From the NCBI GenBank assembly GCA_007922225.1, contig ML679969.1:14381999-14445998 (forward strand): a DNA stretch of 64,000 nucleotides, given 5' to 3'. Numbering within the stretch: the first letter of the stretch is position 1; every line of letters begins with the position of its first letter. The DNA comes from Emydura subglobosa. Its lineage: Eukaryota > Chordata > Testudines > Chelidae. The notes under the pieces are model-generated. The model had not been told where the DNA came from and made no database searches. It saw only the letters and a program-made list of their open reading frames with translations. The position numbers and the translations under genes are program-made. Positions 47,216 through 59,277 of this stretch are shown here, piece after piece.

Positions 47216-49334
47216 ATATCACTTCACCAATCACCGATATGCTGCCACCTCTGGCATGAAATGCAGTTGATGGCTCAGCATGCACAGCATCACTATATGG
47301 TTTAGAACAGGAAGTAATTGCATTGGGAAGCTCCCTGTAACAGAAAGCAAAAAACGGTGTCTCCAAATGAAAATGTATGGGGAATTTTAAGTGATCAGAA
47401 TGTAATTAGTTGAGTGGGAATTTGAGCAAGAAACCAATATCGGACACTATTAGCCAGTTTCCATTTTGCCAATATATACTCATACTAAGAAAAAAATAAA
47501 CCTGTTTAAATATTGCACATTAAAGTTCTCCTCATTATTGTCAATTCAGCATTAAGGCAGGCCAAGAAACTACTTACAGTGTTTTAAATTGCCAGATTCA
47601 TGAAGGTCAAAATAGTCACCAATAGCAATGGGGTCAGAAATGGAAACTATAACTGACAAATCTACTTCCAAGTAGATTTCACAGCTTACTCCTGGGGGAA
47701 GGTGCTTCACACTCTCTGAACTTTCAAACCAAGGAAATGAGCAAATTGGGTGCAGTTTTCTTTTATAGCATTTGGAACACGTAAAATTAATCAACAGCTC
47801 CAAAAATAGATGAAAGCCGAGCAAACATATCAAGAACTCATGTGTACTACACATTTCATTGTCTTAGTGCTTCGCAACCATATTAAAATATTTTTATTTC
47901 CCAAACGCTAATAAATAATAAGCTGTATAACTTCTTTCCACGAATCAGAGGCCCAGAGTTTAAAACTTCAAATAAATTTGATCTCTATTTGCTTTTGCTT
48001 CTCCACAGCAATAAACAAACATTTTATTTTATAAGTTCATTTTACATTTTCCAAAAAGCTACAATAGCATGGACTAGCCAACATGGGTAACTTGAGGTGG
48101 ATATGCAATTATTACCAAGCAGTAAAAAAGGCATTCTTCTCCAATACCTAATAAATTGGAGAACCTTTTGGAAGTCAGTCTTAGTTGTCACTGCTAACCT
48201 GGTCACAGATGGTATAAGAGATATTTTGAAACCACATGTTTTGGACAGCGAAGGTGAGAATGTATTTCCTGATCCATAAATAAACTACAGCTGCATTATT
48301 ACAACCACGGTAAGGCTAGTACTGTGGCTGCAGACAGTGTGAGGTCTGCATTGCAAAAAGAGAATCTTTGTTTTGTGTTGGTGTTCTTAACATCTTCTTA
48401 AGAAAATGTTGATTCTGTATTTGGCATTCTTGCTTGCCAGACTGGTTAAACCTGAGTTTATTTTAACAATGAGCTGCTTTGTACCCTGTTGACAAAGAGA
48501 GGTCTCTCTCCCCTCATGTAGCACCCCCTACTGGCCAGCTACAGGATTGTATTATAATTGATATTAGCTGAAGCCAACAGAGTGGGTTTCTAGCCTAATT
48601 TTGACCATGTATGGCTCAATGAACATAGCTTTAAAAAAAGACACAAATTACTATGCACTACAGTATTTTTGAATGTTTGGCTGAAACAATGAAAATAGTT
48701 CAGGGAGATGGGTATAAAAATTGTATGATCTGGGGTCCCAGGAGTAAACACCGAGTGACTTGTGGATCTCAGGAGGCAAAAATACTGAGAAGCCCTTCTC
48801 TGGTCCATTCTCACTCGTCCCTGCCCTGCTTTCTATGATGGGAATTAAAATCACTTATTAAATCCTGTATAGCTCCCACCTTTTAAAGTAAATACTAATG
48901 TAACCCAACTTCTCACTGTTAGGAATTCTCATAACAGGTCCCAACTGGTTTTTACCATTGAAAGGATTTGACTGTACACTAGTCTAGTCATACACAAGCA
49001 CTCACATTATTCTGCAAATGTCTGGGTACTGGTTTGGTGGGGGTTGTTCTCTTTTGGGTTTTTTGTTTTGTTTTTTTAACTCCCATTTCAATTGAGGTTC
49101 CTTCACAATTAGGAACACAGGAACTACCATATGGAATCAGTACAGGTACACCTAGTTCAGACTTTTACAGTGCTCAGCACCAAATGCTTCAGAAGGAAAG
49201 GTACAAAACTCCCATACTGGACAATAATGCAATGCCTACAGAGCAAATTTCTTTCTAATCCAGTGGAAATAGTGGATATAAACCATTCTTTATTTTTATT
49301 TTACCTATAACTATGTATATTCTTATTATCCATA

Positions 49335-49600
49335 TAAATGTCGTTTAGCGTGGGGATGTTGTCGCACACCAACAACACATGGCCTCGTCAGATGACGGAT
49401 CTGAGTCCAATGGCATGGAATCCAAGAAGATTGGAAATCCTTAATCTGCTGCAGCCTTTGTCCGCCTTCACAGCCGTTGGAAAGGGAGTTCCACTTTTCT
49501 TCCGCTTCGTCAGCCATTGAGGTCTTCTTGGATCACTCTTAGTCGGGAACCTCCCCCTCGACCTTGCCACCACGGGTGACCCTACCAGGAGCATGAAGCT
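49335..49600 (-). mobile_element. Inverted 5' segment of a LINE copy (probable)
   Basis: On the minus strand, 49600 to 49335 reads as the kind of sequence found upstream in the same LINE family (AGCTTCATGCTCCTGGTAGG, GTCACCCGTGGTGGCAAGGT, then PRRPQWLTKRKKSGTPFPT in translation). It abuts the plus-strand reverse-transcriptase remnant that follows. An inverted 5' part joined to a forward 3' part is the product expected of twin priming. The link between the two halves is inference. Confidence 0.4.
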
Positions 49601-50935
49601 CCAGACAACCTTGCTCTCAGGATCATTTCCAGAATTGGCCGTCCAAACAAGTTCATCAGTGTTCACCAGTGTTCTGAGACTTCTCCACGACAACTTGTCA
49701 GCAATGGTTGTTAGCAATGGAAACTAAACAGAACCATTTGAAGTGAAAACTGGAGTGAAGCAAGGCTGCGTCATCGCTCCAACACTATTTTCTATCTTCA
49801 TCTCCACCTCATAATGCACCTCATTGACAGAAAGCTCCTCCAGGAATTGAAATTATGTATAGGATGGACAGAAGACTCTAACCTCAACAGACTCAAGTCC
49901 AAAACAAAGTCCACAATAACATCCTTAATGGAGCTCCAGTATGAGGATGACAGTGTGATTGTTGCTCAATCTGAAATGGATCTCCAAACCATTCTCAATG
50001 CATTTTCAGAAGCCAACAAGAGTATTGGCCTAACTTTAAACATCAGGAAAATTCTTTATCAGTTGCTCCAAATGAAGAAATAAACCCTCCCTCCGTTCAA
50101 ATCAACAGAGAAATGCTTGAGAATGTGGATCATTTTGACTATCTTGGACACTATCTTTCATCAAAGGTAATCATCGACATGGAAATACAACACCGACTGA
50201 AATGTGTGAGCGCAGCCTTTGGATGTCTGAGTAAGAGAATCTTCATGTCATCCTTGCTTAAACGAAACTCCTGGTCTACCATGCCATTGTTATCCCAACT
50301 CTGCTGTACGACTCAGAAACCTGGACCACATACCAAAGATATCTCAAGAGTTTGGAAAAGCACCACCAACAGTGCTTTCGCAAGATCCTTTGAATTAGCT
50401 GGGAGGCTAGACATACAAACATCAGTGTCTTGGTTGAAACAAATTCTACCAGCATTGAGGCCATGATTATCCAAAGCCAACATCGCTAGATACGTCATGC
50501 TGTTTGCATGCCTGACTCCCACCTCCCTAAGAGAGTCCTTTTCTCACAGCAGAAAGAAGGTCAGCAAAATCGCAGAGGGCAAAGAAAGCACTTCAAAGAC
50601 ACCTTGAAGGCAAACATGAAGAGGTACAACATTGATAGCAATACTTGGGAGACCCTCACTCAGGACTGTCCAAAATGGAGGAAGGCTCTGTCAGAGAGAT
50701 CTCAACACTTTGAAACAGCTCATCGACAAGTAGAAGAGGAAAAAAGGAACAGGCGGAAAGAACATCGGAACATTCAACACAGCAACACTGTGCCTAACCC
50801 TCCTGAAATCCCCTGTCCTTATTGTGACAAGACTTGTGGGTCTAGGATTGGACTATGAAGCCACCTGCGGACCCACTACTGAGATTCCTGGAAGACAATC
50901 TTACTTGTTCGTGAGTGATCGCCATCATCATAAAT
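49600..50935 (+). pseudogene. Non-LTR retrotransposon (LINE) ORF2 remnant
   Basis: This is a dead reverse-transcriptase copy in three main open pieces with stops and frameshifts. About 49750-49800 gives GVKQGCVIAPTLFSIFI, the RT block ahead of the active site. In 49814-50083, LQYEDDSVIVAQSEMDL carries YEDD where the family has YADD, so one neighbour of the catalytic Asp pair is changed; LTLNIRK follows. In 50113-50466, MLENVDHFDYLGHYLSSK is the thumb block. In 50508-50858, MPDSHLPKRVLFSQ, a basic KRNRRKEHR stretch and the C-terminal CPYCDKTCGSRIGL zinc-finger motif complete the protein, just before GTGATCGCCATCATCATAAA at the tail. The 5' two-thirds are missing. Clade is not determined. Confidence 0.8.
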
Positions 50936-50949
50936 GTCTATATCGTTTT

Positions 50950-51185
50950 TAGATTCTGCTAAGCTCTTGACTTCAGAAACATCTTATGGCAGTAAGTTCC
51001 ACATATCAACTATGCTTTTTGTAGAACATCTGTTTTCATTTTCCTCCATTTTAAATTTGCTACTTTTGTGTGTTTAAACTGATGTGCCCTTGTTCTCTTG
51101 TCATAAGAAAGGGCATACACCTTTATCATGCCCCGTTTTTTATTAAAAGGACCTGAAGCAACAGTAGGTTTACCCACAGCCAAAG
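50950..51185 (-). repeat. CR1 LINE relic
   Basis: The plus strand reads CTGCTAAGCTCTTGACTTCA, GGCAGTAAGTTCCACATATC, CCTTGTTCTCTTGTCATAAG, an antisense CR1 3' UTR of an older subfamily. It directly follows the LINE remnant tail. Confidence 0.65.
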
Positions 51186-53771
51186 CTTCTCACTGCCCTG
51201 ACGCTTTTCCTGAATTAGACTAACAGTAGTTACTCTACCACAAAAGATGTATTAGATCACTAAGGCTATCCGCTTTGCCAGGGCAGGATACAGTCCCCCC
51301 AAAAGAGGACGCATCCTATTATATACTGACTGTACATCTGATTTTGGCCAAAAAGAGTACAAGGGTTTACAAAAGAGCCACACAGGTCAGTATGCCTCTT
51401 CTTTGAGGTCCACTAAAGCTACATATTAAAGAACTAATAGTAATTGGTTTTTTCATAGCAACTGCATTTAGAAAAAAAGGAAATGTGAATCTTCTCATTT
51501 ATTTTTTCGGACAGGGCTCTGTTAGCCTTTTTAGTAAATATCCATTCTGATTCTGCTTCTTGCTTGGAGTATGAAAAATGTTTCAAAATCATAAAGCAAA
51601 TAAACATGTGTTCTGAATAGGAATTCTTCGCATCTGTCTCCCCAGGCAGAATCTTATCTCATAGCTGTTAACACTCTTCACATGCACTGTACCTCTAGGC
51701 AAGATGAACTATAAAACCTCTTTGAAAGATGCACCAACTACTTGTCCACTGATCCTGACACATATATTTTTCTTTCAGGGACTTTTAAGAAAGAAAGCCT
51801 TAAAACCAAGAGTAAGAGTCAAAGAGGAAGCAATTTTCTTGTGGGCCTGGATTTCAAAACAGATGGCAGGATTCACGTTCATCCACTCTCATTTATTCCA
51901 GAATATATGAGCCTTATGTACAGGCTAACGTATTATTTTTCTAACTGCCATCCTCACAAACTCCACCTGAGAGCCTCCTGCCACCGACACAATCACCAGA
52001 AGTAATGAGTCTGCCACTAGGCTTAAACATTGATTTTGTTGATACTGCACAAGACAGAATAGCCTACAGCTCACTGCCTCCTAGATGTACTGACACCAGC
52101 AGGGCTGAGAGATGTACATACTTCCTTTAGTAGTAGGCTGAGCAAATATGATTGAGTCAGGGAGCAAGTCTATTGAGTGAGTAGGTGCCATTGTGGTCTA
52201 ACAGTTTTTCTGATTGTAACTGTGCTTCAATGAATATGAATCTGTCGTTTTAATCTTAGAATGTGTAGTGAACATTTCTCTGTGAATTAATGAGATTTAG
52301 GAGCAGTTTGTTGGTTGGTCTCCATTTCTGGTGCTTACAGTTCACCAAAAGAGCCTATGCATTTAAAAAAAAAAAAAACTTTCTATAGCAGCAGTCTAAC
52401 TCAATAATTCAGGCATGGAGAAGTATAGCAACTCCAGCTGGCAGCTTACAGCTCCAAGACATTCAATTACGATACTGTTACAGAAAGCCTGAAAATGCCT
52501 TTTGGATTAATAACGTTTCCCCAATAGCTTTGCCTTAAAATTCTTGCCTGTTGTTCTCACATGTGGCCACTGAAGAGCTGTTCAGTTAGCCAAGCCTCAT
52601 CAGCTCACCAGTAAAACAGACCCAAGCCCCAAGTGCATGGAGGTCAAGGAAGCAGTTGTTATTTTGCTAGTATCTCCTTTCTGAAAAGGCAACAAATCCA
52701 TCCATATAACTATCAAAACTTGCATTTGCAGTTGATCAAACGGCAACCTACAGAATAATATTGTGCTGCATGTCCTTTGCTATTTATTTACAAATGTCTC
52801 ACTCCTTAGCTGTCTGCACATCCAAAAAGGAAAAACTAAAAAGAACCACAAGAACGCGGTTGGAAGCAACAATGTTTCTGGATTATTTTATTGCAGTGAA
52901 GGAGAGGTTTTTTTGTGCACCAAATAGTGGTTTTGTGTCTAAAAAGTATTGTCAGGAGTACTCTATTGGGAATTAAGTTTCTAAATTAAATTCAGCACTT
53001 CCCATTCCCTGGCATTTTCTTTTCTCAAATACACTGGCACACATCTCATTTCCAGTATCTGATCCAACAATCCACTGCTGGGGAGATAATATGAAATTCT
53101 TTACATAAGCAAGAAAAATATCTTTGCAATAATTTTCCAAAACACAGCCATTGAACAGGCATCCCTCCACCCCGAATAACAGAGTTACTGATGTAGGGAA
53201 AAGATGGTATGGGTTTACTTCTTTGCACAATACTAGTTTCATTTACAAAGAGAAGCAGAGAGATCCCCCTGCATGGAGAGAGCTTCTTCTGGCAGGATAC
53301 CAAACTTATAAGGAAGTTTTCCAAAGGGTCCATATAGTTAATGCCAAACTAAAGCTGTAACATTTCATTAAAAAAATATGGGGCTCAGTGCATCTAGATT
53401 AACAGCAAGAGGAAAAAAGGTGACTACAAAGAGGAATGCAATAAGAAAAGAGGAATAGAAAAGAGGGTATTATAAAAACAGCAGTCCTAGGAAAACAGTC
53501 TTCAAACTATATAATTACATTTCATGCTAACACAATAATTACATGTCATAAGAAAAAAAAAAAGTCAATCATTTCCTACAGGCAAAGGGAAGCATCCAGA
53601 CTTTTTAAATTCCTCTTCCCTTTTGTTCTATGCACACTTGTGACCAGAGAAAACTAAAAAAAAAAAAGATTTTTGTATAAAAAAAGATTGTATATGGCAG
53701 TTTCTCCTTAAAGATTTGCTGATCTGCCCTGCCCTGCCCAACCCTGGTGATTCTCTTCACTCAGTACTTAC

Positions 53772-53857
53772 ATAAGAGGCTGTAGTTTGTTCCCATAGGT
53801 GAGTGAAGACATTGGCAGCGTGAGAATGAATGATAGCATCAACACGTGTAGCTCCAT
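53772..53857 (-). CDS. MEGF6: MEGF6 coding exon 1 (signal peptide)
   Basis: This is the first coding exon of multiple EGF-like-domains 6, a secreted/extracellular protein. It reads 28 codons plus two bases (AT) up to a consensus donor GTAAGT on the minus strand. The product starts MELHVLMLSFILTLP, a short hydrophobic stretch typical of a cleaved signal peptide, and ends NKLQPL. The split codon AT|G joins exon 2 to give LQPLMPNVCAEQ, closely matching the corresponding segment of human MEGF6 as I recall it (LQPGMPHVCAEQ). The start codon has G at -3 and G at +4, a good initiation context. There is no CpG island. The 5' UTR and start site are not defined; a TATA-like motif lies on the minus strand near 54347-54355. 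The gene is head to head with TPRG1L, as in human. Confidence 0.9.
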
Positions 53858-54345
53858 TGCTGCTGCTCCTTTCCTTTCTCAGGGTGGCTCTGGTGGGTGC
53901 CTAGAAAGTTTTACAGCCTTCTCAAGTGAGAGGCTGGCCAAGAAAAATGCTCCTGATTACTTCCTGACTGTGCCAGTTTCTCCTTTTCTGACAAAGAACA
54001 ATGCTACTGGAACACACAAAGATTCCTGCTGGGGTTCGCTGGCAAAGCAGATTTCTCACTCTGGGACTTTTCCTCCTACACAGTTTCAGTTCAGGCAGTA
54101 TTCCCTATACCTTCAGTCCAAGGGAAGTGCTTACAATGCCGGTGGTCACAGAGCTTTTCCAAAAACAATCCTGGCTCCTTAGCTTCACTTGTTAGTACTA
54201 AAATATGCTGAGGTGGCTTGTCCGTCTGGCATTTGCTTTCTGACAAGATCCAAAGTGCCGGTGGCTTACAAAACCTGTGTTCAGTCCAACAGCAAAGCCC
54301 CATGTAGGTTTGATTGGTTTGGTGTCCTGATCCACTTCACAAGGC

Positions 54346-54355
54346 AATATATAAC
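54346..54355 (-). promoter_or_regulatory. MEGF6: Candidate TATA motif upstream of MEGF6
   Basis: The minus strand reads TTATATATTG here, about 490 bp upstream of the MEGF6 start codon. If used, transcription would start near 54320 and the 5' UTR would be about 460 nt without an intron. AT-rich DNA makes chance matches common; no other core element supports it. Confidence 0.2.
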
Positions 54356-57300
54356 CCAACCCTCAGGAAGGGAAGAAAAAAAGAGGACAGGAGCTCCCAC
54401 AGAGAAGTCTACCTCTCTGAGGACACAAGAAATTCCCAGCCCCTTCCAGCAATGGTCAGAGATTTCCATTAACCCTCGCTGCACTCCCTAAGCCATCCTC
54501 CCTACATCAACTACCATCTTTCTCCTGACAGAAGACTCACCCTCTTACACACACTCGCTTCTAAAGGAGAAGCTCTTCTATCCCCTGCACTACAAGAGAT
54601 CAATCAAACTTTCTTCTTGCCTTTCCCAGGTCTCCCTTTCATTCACATGCTCTCTTGTTTCTTTCTTGCTGTCAGAAATCCCTCCCACCAGCCATGCCCA
54701 ATCCTAAGAAGAGGAGGGGGGTAGCCCAGCAGAAGAGCACCAGGAATAATTTCATTTTGCTGATCAAAAAGGATTTATTTTTGCCAACTCCCAAACCTAT
54801 GCAATCCTTCCAGTCCCAGAAGACAGGTCCGAAAGAGTCATAAGAGATTCAAGCTGCACATCTAGAACAAATAAAAAGGCTCACAATGCTTCCAAGAGAA
54901 ATTCTGATGTGTGTGTGTGAAGGCTGACAGGAAAAGGCAGAGAAACATTTTGATGGCTGGAGAGTTAATAGATATACAAGTACCTTGCTCACAAATCCTG
55001 TTATTTAGTGCATTGTTTTCTAAAGTGCATCTGGGGTGTTGAGCAAGATTAAAACTATCATAAAATAATAAACAAATCTGGACCTAAGGGAAAAATCATT
55101 CTAAAATAACTGGGCAAAGTGGGAGACAGAAGGGATTAGACTGATTAGTTATTTGCCCTCTCCTAGTTAATTGTCCCTCCTGCAAAGAAAAACTAAATGA
55201 GCAGTGGGGTTTGATGGGGGTTAGAGCTGCATGGGGGAGGGAAGCTGTGTTTTATTGGGGATCGGCTGTGCTGGCTCACGGGTAAGGCTGCTATTTCATT
55301 TTATTTTTGTCCTTGTAACTGGGGAGCCTAGAGGTCCCTTTTTATTATTGTATAAATTCAAATAAACAAACACCACAGCCTTCTGCTGTCCCTGTGCACC
55401 ATGCTTCTCACTTCCTCACAGTCCCCTTTTCCTCAAACATTGCTCTATGGCCAAGCATTCTTTCAAACTTTTATTTTAGTTCATACTTGGCAAGTGGAAA
55501 ACACATCCCACCTGCAACAGACATTATGGTTTGGCCCAAAAGTGAAGTTTAACTCAAAGTCATAAGCGCATTTTATCTATTTACTCTGGAATGATTTTGA
55601 GAGTAGGACTCACTCAGGAAATAGGGTACTGAGACTTTGTCTTCGAGTTTATTGATTCTCACCCAACCCAGCACACTAGAGACTAAATTGTGTTGCTATC
55701 CAATGACTGTTAGCTAGCCAGTGTGAAATAGGTTGGTGGGTTTCAGTCCAATTCCCAAATGGACTAGTGTTACTCCCCATCTCCCGCCCTCTCTCCCCCC
55801 CCAAAAGAGCATTATAAGTGCCATTAATTGCTCTGTTATTGTCAGTCTCAGCAGACAAGCTGAGGATTAAATGGGCTACTAAAAACTGAGCTCCCTTCTT
55901 ACCCCTTGAGATGGTTCCTCCAGACAGGGATGAAGTGCATGGGCCAGTATGGGAGGAAGTGGAAAGAGCAGACAAGAAGTGTGAAAGTGCCGCAGTAACA
56001 AACACCCAAGTGAGCCGCTGGCTGACAAAAGCTGTATTTCAGAAAGGGATGGGGAATCAATGAGGTAGAGTGAGGTGAACAGACTGGTGTGTCCCCAGCA
56101 AAGGACTGACCTTCAGCAGAAGAGAGGGATTAATGAGGAGTGCAGGAAGACAGAGGGAGCATCTGATCTAGTGAGATTTCCAGCCCCAGGTGGTTCAGCA
56201 GAGCATCCAGAAATGTGGGTGACCAGGTGAAAGAAACCAAACTCTGGAATTTATGCACCTAGAGGATCCAAGTGAGATTGGAACCCCACTGTGCCACTCT
56301 GTACGAGACGGTCCCTGCTCCAAAGAGTTTATGGAAACATGATGTGACGTGAGTTAAGATTTGCTGAGTTGAATTCATACCAACACCAGCTTCACTAGAC
56401 ACAACTCCATCTATACTTATTCAGAGGAATAATAGGTTACCCAGCTCTTTCAGTAAAGACAGAGATCATTTCTTTGTGAGCAAGTGGGCAGAAGCTTCTG
56501 AATGACCCTCAGACTCTTTCTTGCCTGGTGTGTGAATGCCAGTCTATAGCTATGGTAAGGACATGGGAGCCCATGAGAAATTCACAAAGCTCTAATTATG
56601 TCTTTGAGGAATGCAACTTACATTTGTTGTGTATGTAGTCTTGCTATTGCTGCTCTTCTATGCATATAGCTTACTGTGGGTGGCCCTTAGGAAATAAAAA
56701 CAATAGAGATGCAAGGCTCCTGGCTCAAGGAGAGTGTGGTGGACCTTGCTGGTGATAGGTGGGCACTGCACAGGTTGCTGAATTTGGAGTAACATATTAG
56801 AAGTCTAGGAGCAAGTTAGAAAAATAACAATTGCTTTTATTTATAGCTAAATGTATCCATTTGAAGAAGATGGAAAAAGAACAACTTTGGAAAATATCTG
56901 GCTTTACACATGAACCCTTTCACAAGTGTCACAGACACCACCTTTACAGTTCTGTGTGTAACAATCTCTCCAAGGAACAAAGCAGCTGCCAAGCCCAGCA
57001 GCTGGGACTTTGATATTTTCTGTTAAAAAAACAGACATGGCTACATAAAAAATTATATTGTTAAAACTTCAGAGCGTAAGTCAGTGCAATAAGGAAATCC
57101 AAGCACTCATTTTCTCAGGACCCTGAGGCTTTGGGTGAAATTAAATTGATTTCTTGAAATAAAGGGAAACTACAACTATTTAGGTCCTAAAATTGCTTCT
57201 TTTAAGCAGCAGGCAAATTCTATTGAGTATCTTTTATAAATTATTGTGATATAACATTTCTAAAGTGCTGTTCAAATCTGAAAAATAACTTTGTAAAAAT

Positions 57301-57514
57301 GGCAGTGTGGAATTCTACATTGGCTCTCAAGGACTCCCAATCAAATTTGCTCAATTTACAAGTAAAAAGATGTTCCAAATCTCAAATCCAATAACCTCAA
57401 CCTGGGATCTGAATTCATATTGGTTCCTTCTGGCTCATGCATCATCAACCCGTGAAACAGATTCTTCATGAAAAAAATCTTCCCTCAGTTACACCTCTGC
57501 ATCACCAGTAAGGA

Positions 57515-58245
57515 CATAAGAATGGCCATACTGAGTCAGACCAATGGTCCATCTGGCCCAGTATCCTGTCTTCCAACAGTGGCTGGTGACAGATGATTCA
57601 GAGGAAATAACACAGGGCAATTAGCAAGTGATCCATCCGTTGTCATCCAGTCCCAGCTTCTGGCAGTCAGAGGTCTAGGGTCACAAACAGCACGGAATTA
57701 CATCCCTGACTATCTTGACTAACAGTCACTGATGCACCTATTCTCCATGAATGTACCTAATTCTCTTTTTAACCCAGTTATACTTTTGGTCTTCACAACA
57801 TCCCCTGGCAACAAGTTCCACAGATTGACTGTGCATTGTATGAAGAAGTACTTCCTTAGGTTTGTTTTAACACTGCTGCCTATTAATTTCATTGAATGGC
57901 CCCTAATTCTTGTGTCAAGTAACAGGGTAAATGACACTTCCTAATTCATTTTCTCCATGCCACTCATGATTTTATAGCCATCTATCATATCCCCCTTAAT
58001 CATCTATTTTCTAAGATGAACAGTCCCAGCCTTTTTAATCTCTCCTCCTATAGGAGGAGATCCCATACCCTTAGTCATTTTTGTTGTCCTTCTGTGTACT
58101 TTTTCCAACTATAATTTATCTTTTTTGAGATGGGGCGACCAAAACTGCACACAGTATTCAAGGTGTGGGTGCACCATGGATTTATATAGTGGCATTATGA
58201 TATTTTCTGTCTTATCTTCTTATTTTCTATCAGTGCTGACAGTTT
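57515..58245 (-). repeat. CR1 LINE 3' region, 0.73 kb
   Basis: This is the longest CR1 copy in the window. The plus strand gives antisense CR1 motifs in order: AAGAATGGCCATACTGAGTC, GTATCCTGTCTTCCAACAGT, TGTACCTAATTCTC, CAAGTTCCACAGATTGACTG, GAAGAAGTACTTCC, CAGTCCCAGCCTTTTTAATC, GAGATGGGGCGACCAAAACT, TTCAAGGTGTGGGTGCACCA. A 70-codon open frame in it is chance. Confidence 0.85.
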
Positions 58246-58284
58246 GTGCTCAGTGAAACCTTCACTGCCAAACTGTCTTCACTA

Positions 58285-58410
58285 AGGTCCCATTTTTATA
58301 GATGTCCTCACCTTTATTATCAGGAGTTGTCCCGTTGATTTCAGTGGAGTTATTCATGGTAGTAAAGTTAACCATGTAACTGTTTGCAAGATCAGGGCCT
58401 ATGAGTGAAC
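58285..58410. repeat. Short MITE-like repeat
   Basis: Contains GTCCCGTTGATTTCAGTGGA and CAAGATCAGGGCCTATGAG, related to the copy at 24735-24842. Confidence 0.4.
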
Positions 58411-58975
58411 AAGTACAATTCAGGCCATTATGCAACTGCACCTGATCAGGGCAACACACTCCTGCAACTGGTACTTAGTAAGCAATTCTGGTGATGATGC
58501 ACAACAACCAGACTCCAGCTCACTCTCACCTGTGCTATTCTTCAGGTTTAAGCGGAGTAGAAAGCAATGAAAACTTATTTTAGTCACTGAAGAGAACAGA
58601 TCTAATTCGGAATACATACCGGGGGGGGGAGGGGGGCAGACCTGAAGAACAGAAACCCACCAGCTCAGGAAGGATCAATGCCACTTCACAGTCTGTTTCA
58701 GGCCCTTGCCTCAGGGCACAATTTATTGGTTAAACAGAAAACATAGAAAAAGATACCAAAATAAAGTAGTTCCCATGTCCAAAATAGGCTATAGTTCCTA
58801 AAGGCTTTTCTCTCACATCTCTCAGTCCCTCCAGGACCTTGCCCTGACATAGGGATTCCTGATCCCTGCAGTTCTCACTCTCCAGACCTTTTATCTGTGA
58901 GCTACTTAATAGCTCAGGTCTTTCTCTTACAGTTCTCTAGCGCAAGTGATCTCTTGCTAGCCTTTATATATATTA

Positions 58976-59116
58976 GGACCCAGATTTTTAAAGTTATTTA
59001 GGTGTCACTTTGGTCAGCATTTCAATGCCTAACTGATTTATGAGCCTAAATCTCCTTTTCAAAAGGGATGTAGGTACTTAGGAGTCTAAATCCCACTGAC
59101 TTTAAAAATCTGGGCC
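58976..59116. mobile_element. Palindromic MITE (diverged copy)
   Basis: Starts GGACCCAGATTTTTAAAGTT and ends CCACTGACTTTAAAAATCTG then GGCC, an inverted pair. Interior phrases (CCTTTTCAAAAGGGATGTAG, TACTTAGGAGTCTAAATCCC) match the family at 15353-15617. Confidence 0.6.
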
Positions 59117-59252
59117 TTGATACTCCTCAGGCTATTACATGACACCTACCCCACAACCTCAGCTGGAAGGCAATTTAGTTGCAAGTGGGGCTGTATCCAT
59201 AAACCCTTAAAGAGGCCAACCTCCTGTGACAGTGACATTTTTGCATAGCCAC

Positions 59253-59277
59253 TTTTTTTTTTTTTTTTTTTTTTTTT
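59253..59277 (+). repeat. Poly-T run (25 T)
   Basis: A homopolymer tract. It could be the poly-A end of a minus-strand retrocopy, but no source sequence is recognised beside it. Confidence 0.85.

Larger units (their letters stand above)
46384..53771 (-). other. MEGF6: MEGF6 intron 1 (7.4 kb)
   Basis: Lies between exon 2 acceptor and exon 1 donor. It holds an L2-like fragment, two SINE fragments, the rearranged LINE copy at 49.3-50.9 kb and a CR1 relic. Nothing is recognised in about 47220-49330 and 51190-53770. Confidence 0.85.

Noticed and set aside
50276..50522. Minus-strand frames opposite the LINE remnant
   Set aside because: Antisense shadows of the RT thumb region.
54200..54360. A CCAAT-type motif near the candidate MEGF6 TATA motif as support for a promoter
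   Set aside because: On the minus strand the motif lies downstream of the TATA-like sequence, the wrong side for a classical CCAAT box.
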